Source: JAYZDP01 sp036337765
GTDB taxonomy: Bacteria; Acidobacteriota; Thermoanaerobaculia; Multivoradales; Multivoraceae
Assembly: GCA_036337765.1 (NCBI GenBank)
Contig: JAYZDP010000230.1
Span: 1-5,606, forward strand
Length of the DNA: 5,606 bases
Reading direction: 5' to 3'
Shown here: piece by piece, positions 1 through 5,606 of the stretch
Layout: each line of letters opens with the position of its first letter
How positions within the stretch are numbered: the stretch's first letter is position 1
Program-made: the position numbers and the translations under genes
Notes under the pieces: generated by a model
The model's input: the letters and a program-made list of their open reading frames with translations, nothing else
What the model was told of the DNA's origin: nothing
The model's database searches: none

Positions 1-716
1 AGGAAGACTTCGTCGAAGCTCAGTCGATCAAGGATCGACTTGAGCTTGTTGGTCTCCACGGACTTCTCCTTGCGGCCGTCAGCAACGTCCTGCAGCTTCA
101 GCGGGCTCTCGGCGTCCTCGGCGGCTATGACGAAGCCGGGGCCCTCGACCCTCTGGACCTGGCTCTGCGAGTGGTCCACGATCTCCTTCTCGATGAAGGA
201 GCTGGAACCGGTCGAGAGGTAGGTGCTGTCCGCGCTGAGATAGATCGGTGCGTCATCCATGTCTAGCCGGCGCACGTAGCGGCCGGCTCCGTCCTGGAAG
301 GCCTTGCCGACTCGCAGTCGAACCATTTCCTGGCCGCTGGCGTTGGCGAGCACCACCTCGACCGTCTCCTCGGTCATGGGATCGATCTCGAGCTCTTCGG
401 CGAGCCCGGCGCTCGAACCGATCTCCTTGGCCAATTCGATCTCGAGCAGATCGCGCAGGAAGCGGTTGACCGACTCGTTCTTCGCCGGGTAGTCCTGGGC
501 CTCGGCGATGGTGAATTTCTCGGCGCTTCTACGGAGGGTCGTCGTTTCTTGGCCCTTGGTGATGACGATCGATGCGACCTCATCAGGAATCAGGTTGGGC
601 AGCAGACGCTGGCCGCGCTGGAAGCGGTCACCGCGCGAGGTGCTAGAGGCGTACGCGAAGATCGATCCGGCAAGGAGCAGGGCCACCAGTGCGGCTAGCT
701 TGGTGTTCAGTTGCAT
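1..716 (-). CDS. DUF4340 domain-containing protein, C-terminus cut off by the window edge
   Basis: The function is unknown. DUF4340 proteins are commonly encoded directly after GldG-type ABC auxiliary proteins and are presumed to work with them outside the cytoplasmic membrane. I read 238 full codons from an ATG at 716, and the frame is still open at base 1. Residues 5-21 form a hydrophobic helix after a single Lys, either an N-terminal anchor or an uncleaved signal. The rest is a soluble alternation of strands and helices. Two DUF4340-like units are suggested: about 45-160 (conserved look of YPAKNESVNRFLRDLLEIEL, then GRYVRR and APIYL) and from about 185 onward (VQRVEGPGFVIA, later NKLKSILDRLSF). 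The start lies 2 bases after the TAG of the upstream GldG-like gene. An AAGGGAG ribosome site (724-730) lies 7 bases before the ATG and inside that gene, so coupled translation is likely. Family assignment is by pattern recognition; the existence of the gene is secure. Confidence 0.85.
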   Translation of the reverse strand, partial: MQLNTKLAALVALLLAGSIFAYASSTSRGDRFQRGQRLLPNLIPDEVASIVITKGQETTTLRRSAEKFTIAEAQDYPAKNESVNRFLRDLLEIELAKEIGSSAGLAEELEIDPMTEETVEVVLANASGQEMVRLRVGKAFQDGAGRYVRRLDMDDAPIYLSADSTYLSTGSSSFIEKEIVDHSQSQVQRVEGPGFVIAAEDAESPLKLQDVADGRKEKSVETNKLKSILDRLSFDEVF

Positions 717-718
717 GG

Positions 719-2755
719 CTAGGCTCCCTTCTTGGCGTGCGACTCGCGCTGCCTGCGCCGGTAGTAAAGGACCAGGCCGAGGATGAGCACGAGAGTCGGC
801 ATCCATCCCAGAACCGCGAACCGTACTTGGTTCTCTTCGGACTCCAGGGCGGCTCTGCGCCCCACCCGGATGTCCCGCAGCTCGACGCTACCCTCGCTGA
901 TGCGCTCGTTGAGTGCGTCGACCTCGTCCTGTAGGCGCTTCTGAAACAGCGACGCGTTACGTTCCGTGATCTCTCCCTGCTTCGACTGCAGCTCGGACTG
1001 GAACCCTTCGATCTCCTCGCGGATCTGCCGCTCGCGATCGAGGGTCTCCTTTTCGGCGTCGGCCTCGATCTCATCGAAGCGGGTGAACGGCCGGTCGAGG
1101 CGACGTGCTGTACGCACGCTCATCAGATCGCGGCTGCCCAGCAGGTGGTCGATGCTGTTGAGCAGCACCTTGTGGTTGTCGTTGGCGGCCTGGATGATGC
1201 CGAGAATGTTGCGTGAGAAGCCCAGTGCGTCCGAGATGAAGTCGACATCGGCATAGACCAAGACCGTGGTCTCGGCGCGTTGATCGTCCCCGATGGGCTC
1301 TTTGCGGACCATCTCCGTACCCTCGGGCGGTGGTAGATCGATGTCGGCAGGCAGCCCGGGCGGCCGCTCCGGCTCGCTGGACGGGAACTCGACCCCTTCC
1401 GGGTAGGCGGAAGGGAGGCGGCCGTCGAGCTGGTACGCGATGGCCACCGGAGTCGAGCCCGGCGCGAAAGCGTCGCGCAGCTTGGCCGCGTCGTTCAGAT
1501 CGGTGTAGTAGAGGCCCGGTCCGGTGCCGCTACCGAAGCCCGGCTCGATAGCCAAGGTGCTGCCGGCGGCCGTGGTGGCGATCAGTGGTGCGCGGGTGAT
1601 CCCGTCGTCGGCCGCATCCCCGATCTCAAGCAGAACGCCCGGCATGAAGAAGCGCACGGCACCCAGGCCCTGGATCACGGGGCTCTCGGCATTCGATCCG
1701 CTCCAGCCCTCACCGTCTAGCTGTAGGTCGATGACGACCGATTCGGTCGCACCGCCCCGCACGACAGGGCGTTTGACCGCCAGATCGAAATCGGCAGCGA
1801 AGGTCCGCGCCGGCATCTCCAGGCCCCAGGCGCCGAGCAGCGGCTCGAGGCTCGAGGCCGGCTCGTACTGCAGCGCAGCCCAGGGCTGTTGCGGATTCTG
1901 AGGGGCCTGATCGGCGATCGAGTAAGGGTCGACGAATACCAGAGTCTTACCCCCGGTGACCACCCACTCGTCGAGCGCCCACAGCGCCTTGCCACCGAGG
2001 CCCTTGGGGTGGACGACGACGACGAGGTCGTAGTCGTCGTGAGAGATCTGCTCGACCTCCGCGCCGAGGTTCGAGACCGTGTAGGACTCCTCGAGGAGCT
2101 GCAGAGAGATCCACTTCTCGCTGGGTTGGCGGCCCTGAGCGGCGAGCATCTGGGCCAGGTAGGGATTGTCGGCGGTGCCGAAGACCTCGAGCCCGGCCAA
2201 AACGCCGATGCGCTTAGAGCCTGGCCAGAGGAGCGACGTCAAGCGCTTGGAGATCTCGTACTCGATCGACTCCTGCTCCTGCGGCCACAGGAACGGGATC
2301 GACTCCTTCGAGCCGGTCTGGGTTTCGACCGTGAGACCGAAGAAGAACAGGTCGCCGTGCTGGTTGATCGGCCGGCCCTCGAGTCCGTCCTGCGTCGCCT
2401 CGATCGCCTCGTCGGAGTCGGTGAGAGGATCAATGAACGCGATCTCGATCTTGCCAGCGGCGGACCGCTCGTACGAGCGCAGGAGCTGTCGTAGATAGCG
2501 ATCGTAGGTGATGAAGTCCTTGATGAAGCGCGGCAGCGTTTGGCCCGTGGTCTGAGAGAAGTAGAGCTTGATCTCGACCGGTTGCACGCCTTCCTCGCCC
2601 ATGCGGGCGAGAATCTGATCTGTGCCATCCGACAGCGAGTAGATGTCCTGGCTCGTGAAGTCGGCACGCACACCTTCCAGCCCGGTCGACAGGACGTGAA
2701 TCGAGAGGACGGCGATGACGCCGAGGAGCAGGATCGTAAGGGTACGTTGACTCAT
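719..2755 (-). CDS. gldG: GldG family ABC transporter auxiliary protein (extracytoplasmic subunit)
   Basis: This 678-residue protein has the layout of the GldG / ABC_transp_aux family (COG3225 type), the extracytoplasmic partner of an ABC-2 transporter. Residues 6-25 are a membrane helix and 646-665 a second, followed by a basic tail (YYRRRQRESHAKKGA). Both ends should therefore be cytoplasmic, with about 620 residues outside. Residues 30-180 hold the N-terminal auxiliary region (DIYSLSDGT, EIKLYFSQ, IEYEISKRL). Residues 182-280 resemble the core Rossmann-like part (KRIGVLAGLE, DYDLVVVVHPKG, GGKTLVFVDPYS). Residues 452-480 are a Pro/Glu-rich linker. Residues 496-545 carry the family-like end (VLVYADVDFISD, NHKVLLNSIDHLLGSRD). 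Residues 560-643 are strongly charged and heptad-like, a likely coiled coil. The ATG directly follows the permease TGA (TGAATG), with AGGGG (2762-2766) 6 bases upstream. The symbol is given at family level only: a role in gliding is not implied, and the substrate is unknown. Confidence 0.92.
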   Translation of the reverse strand: MSQRTLTILLLGVIAVLSIHVLSTGLEGVRADFTSQDIYSLSDGTDQILARMGEEGVQPVEIKLYFSQTTGQTLPRFIKDFITYDRYLRQLLRSYERSAAGKIEIAFIDPLTDSDEAIEATQDGLEGRPINQHGDLFFFGLTVETQTGSKESIPFLWPQEQESIEYEISKRLTSLLWPGSKRIGVLAGLEVFGTADNPYLAQMLAAQGRQPSEKWISLQLLEESYTVSNLGAEVEQISHDDYDLVVVVHPKGLGGKALWALDEWVVTGGKTLVFVDPYSIADQAPQNPQQPWAALQYEPASSLEPLLGAWGLEMPARTFAADFDLAVKRPVVRGGATESVVIDLQLDGEGWSGSNAESPVIQGLGAVRFFMPGVLLEIGDAADDGITRAPLIATTAAGSTLAIEPGFGSGTGPGLYYTDLNDAAKLRDAFAPGSTPVAIAYQLDGRLPSAYPEGVEFPSSEPERPPGLPADIDLPPPEGTEMVRKEPIGDDQRAETTVLVYADVDFISDALGFSRNILGIIQAANDNHKVLLNSIDHLLGSRDLMSVRTARRLDRPFTRFDEIEADAEKETLDRERQIREEIEGFQSELQSKQGEITERNASLFQKRLQDEVDALNERISEGSVELRDIRVGRRAALESEENQVRFAVLGWMPTLVLILGLVLYYRRRQRESHAKKGA

Positions 2756-3505
2756 TCAGTTCCCCTTGGTCTCGCGCAACGTGAGCATGCCGATAGCCAG
2801 CCAGCCACCGGTGAAAAGGGCGAAGAAGGCTAGTGTCCGTAGCTCCACCAGGCCTCGGGTGAGCGACTCGAAGTGATCGATCAGGCTGAGGCTTGCGAGC
2901 ACCTGCTCGACGTAGCCTCCCAGCGCCCCGCCGACGTAGTCGAGGGTCTCCGGCAGGCCGAGCAGCAGGAATGCTGTCGAGGCTGCGACACCGAGGATGA
3001 ACGCCACCACCTGGTTTTTCGACATCGCGGAAAAGAGCATGCCGATCGACAGGAACGCGCCGGCGGCGAGGCCACAGCCAATGTAGCCGGCCAAGATCAC
3101 ACCCCAGTCGGGATCGCCGAGCCGGGCCACCTGGAAGACCACCGGCCAGGTCAGGAGCAACGAAAAATCGAGGAAGCACCAGCCGGCGAGAAACTTGCCG
3201 AGGTAGGCGCCCTCCAGGCTGATCGGGAGCGTGAGCAGCAGCTCCACCGTGCCGCTCTTGCGCTCCTCGGCCCATAACCGCATGGCCACCGCCGGTACTA
3301 GCACCACGAAAATCCACGGCACGTAGGCGAAGAACGCGTCTAGGTTGGCTTGTCGGATCTCCAGGAAGCGACCGAAGTCGCGAGAAACCGTGAGATAGCC
3401 GCTGGCGAGCAGGAAGATGACGATGAAGACGTAGCCGAGCGGCGACGAGAAGTAGCTCTTGAACTCCCGCCGAAAGACCGGCGCCAGACCCCGCAGACGG
3501 CTCAA
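2756..3505 (-). CDS. ABC-2 type permease, GldF/NosY-like, with TTG start
   Basis: This is the membrane subunit of an ABC transporter, presumed partner of the ATPase encoded just upstream. From a TTG at 3505 it is 249 residues. The N-terminus FRREFKSYFSSPLGYVF (11-27) is the typical cytoplasmic entry helix and first membrane segment of the GldF/NosY group. Six hydrophobic segments lie near 22-39, 57-78, 104-124, 137-158, 165-184 and 222-242. The family-like loop RLWAEERKSGTVELLLTLP (76-94) and the HFESLTRGLVELR stretch (211-223) are both present. The frame stays open up to an ATG at 3634, but that extension is Arg/Pro-rich, unlike the family, and would overlap the ATPase gene by 133 bases. The TTG shares TTGA with the ATPase stop and has GGAG 7 bases upstream, so I prefer it. 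One half-permease is encoded, so a homodimer is likely. The transported substrate cannot be told from sequence. Confidence 0.94.
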   Translation of the reverse strand: MSRLRGLAPVFRREFKSYFSSPLGYVFIVIFLLASGYLTVSRDFGRFLEIRQANLDAFFAYVPWIFVVLVPAVAMRLWAEERKSGTVELLLTLPISLEGAYLGKFLAGWCFLDFSLLLTWPVVFQVARLGDPDWGVILAGYIGCGLAAGAFLSIGMLFSAMSKNQVVAFILGVAASTAFLLLGLPETLDYVGGALGGYVEQVLASLSLIDHFESLTRGLVELRTLAFFALFTGGWLAIGMLTLRETKGN

Positions 3506-4239
3506 GCCGCGACTCCGCGGGTGAGGGTTCGAAAGACGTCGTCGAGCCGGCCAGTCGGCGACTCGGCGACAAGGGCTTCGGGTGTGGAGTCGACCAGCAG
3601 ACGGCCTTCGTTGATGATGAGCGCGCGGTTGCACACCTTCTCGGCCTCGTCGAGGATATGCGTCGAGATGATCACACAGCGCTCCTTGGATAGGTTGGCG
3701 ATCAGGTCCTGAACCAGGACCTTCTGATTGGGGTCGAGCCCGTCGGTCGGCTCGTCGAGGATGAGGATCTCCGGGTCGTGGATCATGGCCTGGGCGAGGC
3801 CGACACGGCGCTTGAATCCCTTCGACAGAGTCTCCACAGTCTGGTGGCGGACCGGACGTAGCGCGGTCATCTCGACGACACGATCGATCGCCGGTCCGGG
3901 GTCGGCAACCTCGCGCGCCTCGGCGATGAACTGCAAGAACCCCTCAACGGTCATCTCGCCGTAGGCCGGGGCGTTTTCCGGCAGGTAGCCGAGCCTCGTC
4001 TGGGCCTCGATCGGCTCGGTCGCGACGTCGTGACCCGCAACGTGCACGCTGCCGTCATCGGGCTCGAGAAACCCGGTGATGATCTTCATCGCGGTGGTCT
4101 TGCCGGCGCCGTTCGGGCCGAGAAAACCGAGAATGTCTCCGCGCGCCACCTCGAAAGAGATGCCGTCTACGGCCCGGATGGAGCCGTAGTGCTTTCGTAG
4201 GTTGCGAACGCGGACCAGGATCTCACTCACTTCGGCCAT
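3502..4239 (-). CDS. ABC transporter ATP-binding protein, GldA/NatA-like
   Basis: This is the ATPase subunit that powers the permease encoded next to it; it acts on the cytoplasmic face of the inner membrane. From the ATG at 4239 it has 245 residues, a normal single-domain size. All motifs are visible: an aromatic-type Tyr at 18 (KHYG), Walker A GPNGAGKT (41-48), Q-loop region GYLPENAPAY (84-93), signature LSKGFKRRVG (138-147), Walker B ILILDEP (158-164), D-loop GLDP (167-170) and H-loop His194 in STH. The signature LSKGF in place of LSGGQ and the GYLPEN Q-loop, which shows Glu where many ABC proteins have Gln, are usual for the GldA/CcmA-like group and do not suggest a dead enzyme. In-frame ATGs at 4290 and 4362 exist, but only 4239 has a strong ribosome site (GGAGG, 5-base spacing), and the family N-terminus begins here. 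It is the first gene of the minus-strand operon. Confidence 0.97.
   Translation of the reverse strand: MAEVSEILVRVRNLRKHYGSIRAVDGISFEVARGDILGFLGPNGAGKTTAMKIITGFLEPDDGSVHVAGHDVATEPIEAQTRLGYLPENAPAYGEMTVEGFLQFIAEAREVADPGPAIDRVVEMTALRPVRHQTVETLSKGFKRRVGLAQAMIHDPEILILDEPTDGLDPNQKVLVQDLIANLSKERCVIISTHILDEAEKVCNRALIINEGRLLVDSTPEALVAESPTGRLDDVFRTLTRGVAA
3513..3516 (-). promoter_or_regulatory. Ribosome binding site supporting the permease TTG start
   Basis: On the minus strand GGAG lies 7 bases before the TTG at 3505, inside the last codons of the ATPase gene. With the TTGA stop/start overlap it supports re-initiation by ribosomes finishing the ATPase. Confidence 0.6.
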
Positions 4240-4398
4240 TCTTGCCTCCGACGTGTCAGTTTGACGTAGTGTTCTGTCCGTGAAACTCATTGCAGGCGTC
4301 GTTTCGGCACCTTCTTGGACCTTGCTCGGTTCCTCATTCGGCAGGCATCCCTCTACTAGCAAGGGTCGAGCCAGAAGGGTGGAGTTTAGTGAGGGGGC
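4240..4398. promoter_or_regulatory. Divergent intergenic region; presumed promoters of both gene groups
   Basis: This 159-base gap between the ATPase and truD starts is the only non-coding stretch in the window, so by position it must hold the promoters of at least one, probably both, gene groups. Clear sigma-70 pairs are not visible. On the plus strand TTGACG at 4261-4266 is a good -35 hexamer, but the -10 candidates 15-17 bases on (GAAACT, AACTCA) are poor. TACTAG at 4354-4359 is a fair -10 without a good -35. A short inverted repeat GTCA-GTT-TGAC spans about 4257-4267, next to the ATPase ribosome site; it is too short to call an operator. The gap is less AT-rich than typical promoters. Confidence 0.5.
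4245..4249 (-). promoter_or_regulatory. Ribosome binding site that fixes the ATPase start
   Basis: On the minus strand GGAGG lies 5 bases before the ATG at 4239. The two longer in-frame ATG choices (4290, 4362) lack a comparable site, so this decides the start. Confidence 0.85.
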
Positions 4399-5397
4399 AT
4401 GGCACGGATCAAGCTGAACCCGGCCGACTTCGTGGTCGAGGAAGTTGCGCTTTACGCTCCGACCGGCGAGGGCGCCTTCACCCTCGCACGAGTGCGTAAG
4501 GAGGGCGTAACCACTGAGGAGGTGGCTCGGCGGTGGTCGAGGCGGTTGGGCATCGAGAGTTCCCAGGTAGGCTTCGCTGGGCGCAAGGATCGCCGCTCGA
4601 TCTCAGACCAGTGGCTCTCGGTTCCAGGGTGGTGGCCCGATCTAGGGGACCAGGTGGACGACGACGGTGTCGAAGTGCTCGAGGTGGCCCGCAGCCATCA
4701 CCGACTTCGGCCCGGAGATCTCGAGGCGAATAGATTTCGCGTTGTGATTCGCGACCTCGCTCCTGGAGAAGCCGCGGAGGCGGTCGAGCGGCTGGCTACC
4801 CTGCGCAATCGGGGGCTTGTCAATCGATTCGGCGCACAGCGCTTCGGCAAAGATGCCCGGAATGCCGAGGCCGGGCGGCGAGTTCTGGAAGGTGAGCTGC
4901 GGCAGGGCTCGTCGAGGCAACGCCGATTTCTGGTCTCGGCCTTCCAGGCCGAGCTCTTCAACCGCTTTATCGAGCGTCGGCCGGTTCCGCCCCATACGCT
5001 GATGCTGGGAGACCTCGCGATCCTCCACTCGAATGGCCGCCAACGTCGGATCGCCGACCCGATAGCCGATCAGGCCTTCGCGGATCGGCTGGAGCTGAGC
5101 CCGACGGGCCCCATCTATGGGGCGAAGATGCGTTCACCGAGCGGCGTGCCTGGACAGCTCGAGCGGGAGCTGTGGGCGGAGCAGGCGCTGCCCGAGTGGA
5201 CGCGGCCGCGTCTGCCGCGCAACCTCGTGCCGAGTGGCGCGCGGCGGCCGCTACGGGTACCGATCGAGGAGCTCGGCTACGAGCTTCACGAGGAGGGGTT
5301 GGAGGTCCGGTTTCGTCTGCCCCCCGGAAGCTATGCGACGGTACTGATCGACTCACTGTTCGACGAGCCTGTACAGGACGGGGAGAGGGATTGCTGA
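4399..5397 (+). CDS. truD: tRNA pseudouridine(13) synthase TruD
   Basis: TruD converts uridine 13 in the D-arm of tRNA (tRNA-Glu in E. coli) to pseudouridine; it is cytoplasmic and needs no cofactor. The 332-residue product is close to the E. coli length (about 349). Family motifs appear in order: the N-terminal PADFVVEE (8-15), the catalytic block GFAGRKDRRSISDQWLSV (58-75) with the presumed nucleophile Asp64, RPGDLEANRFRVVIR (104-118), the NRFGAQRFG motif (142-150) with the conserved Asn142 and Phe144, the TRUD insertion domain from about 152 to 290 (FLVSAFQAELFNRFI, MLGDLAIL, SPTGPIYGAKM), and the closing strand FRLPPGSYATVLIDSLF (305-321). The start is well fixed: an in-frame TGA lies at 4390-4392, six bases before the ATG, and GAGGGGG (4391-4397) serves as ribosome site. 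No key residue appears missing. The gene diverges from the ABC operon and overlaps the next gene by 7 bases. Confidence 0.96.
   Translation: MARIKLNPADFVVEEVALYAPTGEGAFTLARVRKEGVTTEEVARRWSRRLGIESSQVGFAGRKDRRSISDQWLSVPGWWPDLGDQVDDDGVEVLEVARSHHRLRPGDLEANRFRVVIRDLAPGEAAEAVERLATLRNRGLVNRFGAQRFGKDARNAEAGRRVLEGELRQGSSRQRRFLVSAFQAELFNRFIERRPVPPHTLMLGDLAILHSNGRQRRIADPIADQAFADRLELSPTGPIYGAKMRSPSGVPGQLERELWAEQALPEWTRPRLPRNLVPSGARRPLRVPIEELGYELHEEGLEVRFRLPPGSYATVLIDSLFDEPVQDGERDC
5381..5385 (+). promoter_or_regulatory. Ribosome binding site for the TTG-started downstream gene
   Basis: GGGAG lies 5 bases before the TTG at 5391, inside the last codons of truD. The alternative starts GTG 5403 and ATG 5406 are 17 and 20 bases from it and have no nearer site. 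Confidence 0.55.
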
Positions 5398-5606
5398 ACC
5401 GGGTGATGCTGGGTGTGGTTCTTGCCGCGTTGGCAACGCTTGCCTCGTCGCAGTCCCGGCGAGCGACCGAGGTCGAGCTGCGCTGGTCGGTGGACGGCGG
5501 ATCGGTCGAGGCCGCGCTTCGCGCCGACCTCGACGGGTTGCTGGTCGGTCAGGGTGGTGTGACAGACGTGCAGGCGCGCCTCCGCAGCCTCGAAGGTCTA
5601 CGGGCT
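5391..5606 (+). CDS. Probable exported protein of unknown function, C-terminus beyond the window
   Basis: I do not recognise this protein. From a TTG at 5391 the frame is open for 72 codons to the right edge. The N-terminus looks like a Sec signal peptide: a short start with Arg4, a hydrophobic core of about 13 residues (VMLGVVLAALATLA, 5-18), then SSQSRR. There is no Cys after the core, so it is probably not a lipoprotein. The mature part starts ATEVELRWSVDGG, a likely beta-strand, followed by an amphipathic helix-like stretch (SVEAALRADLDGLL) and VQARLRSLEGLRA. The TTG overlaps the truD stop (TTGCTGA, 7 bases), which suggests coupling with truD. Starting at GTG 5403 or ATG 5406 would remove Arg4 and leave the signal without its usual positive end, which with the ribosome site favours TTG. 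Base composition matches truD. The gene is probably real, but only a fragment is seen. Confidence 0.65.
   Translation, partial: MLNRVMLGVVLAALATLASSQSRRATEVELRWSVDGGSVEAALRADLDGLLVGQGGVTDVQARLRSLEGLRA

Noticed and set aside
248..492. Open frames on the plus strand opposite the DUF4340 gene
   Set aside because: They are short, biased in composition and antisense to a gene with a good start, ribosome site and family fit.
643..1074. 143-codon minus-strand frame across the GldG-like/DUF4340 junction
   Set aside because: It is an Arg/Ser-rich out-of-frame shadow; the two real genes meet here with proper ribosome sites.
1889..2494. Open frame of 201 codons on the plus strand, antisense to the GldG-like gene
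   Set aside because: Its Leu/Arg/Asp/Glu-rich composition is what the reverse complement of a GC-rich coding frame gives. It shows no recognisable motif, and the sense gene is well supported.
2430..3572. Open frame of 380 codons on the minus strand overlapping the permease and GldG-like genes
   Set aside because: It is a frame-shifted shadow, rich in Arg, Gly, Pro and Ala, and covers two genes with clear family motifs in the other frame.
3803..3825. Non-canonical ABC signature (LSKGF) as a possible sign of an inactive ATPase
   Set aside because: This variant is normal for the GldA/CcmA-like group, and Walker A, Walker B, D-loop and H-loop are all intact.
4257..4267. GTCA-GTT-TGAC as a regulator binding site
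   Set aside because: Four-base arms are expected by chance in 159 bases, and the symmetry does not extend outward.
4240..4362. N-terminal extension of the ATPase to an ATG at 4362
   Set aside because: The 41 extra residues match no ABC feature, the upstream ATGs lack ribosome sites, and GGAGG sits at ideal spacing before 4239.
4967..5356. 129-codon minus-strand frame antisense to truD
   Set aside because: It is an Arg/Ala/Pro/Ser-rich shadow of truD, which has intact catalytic motifs throughout.

Overview
The window is compact, GC-rich (clearly above 60 % by eye) bacterial chromosome-type sequence with almost no spacer. It holds six genes in two divergent groups that share one 159-base gap (4240-4398). 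No RNA genes, mobile elements, CRISPR arrays, integration sites or obvious terminators are visible, and apart from that gap no stretch lacks a gene.

Left group, minus strand, read from 4239 down past base 1. It is a four-gene cassette in the order ABC ATPase, ABC-2 permease, GldG-type extracytoplasmic ABC auxiliary protein, DUF4340 protein (cut by the window edge). The junctions are very tight: a TTGA stop/start overlap, a TGAATG abutment and a 2-base gap. Each start has its ribosome binding site inside the preceding gene. This points to a translationally coupled operon making one membrane complex in near-fixed ratio. The ATPase powers a six-helix permease. The GldG-like protein, anchored at both ends, puts a large domain and a coiled coil outside the membrane, and the DUF4340 protein is a membrane-anchored or secreted companion. 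The set resembles GldA/GldF/GldG, known from gliding Bacteroidota, but homologous cassettes occur in many non-gliding Gram-negative bacteria, where the substrate is unknown.

Right group, plus strand, from 4399. The first gene is truD, the tRNA pseudouridine-13 synthase, with its catalytic motif intact. It overlaps by 7 bases a probable TTG-started gene for an exported protein of unknown function, which runs off the right edge.

Organism: high GC, TruD, a GldG/DUF4340 ABC cassette and alternative TTG starts suggest a Gram-negative bacterium of a GC-rich lineage such as Myxococcota, Acidobacteriota, a former deltaproteobacterial group or a gammaproteobacterium. The sequence alone does not settle which. 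The uncharacterised part is the ABC cassette; no new type of system is clearly evident beyond it.
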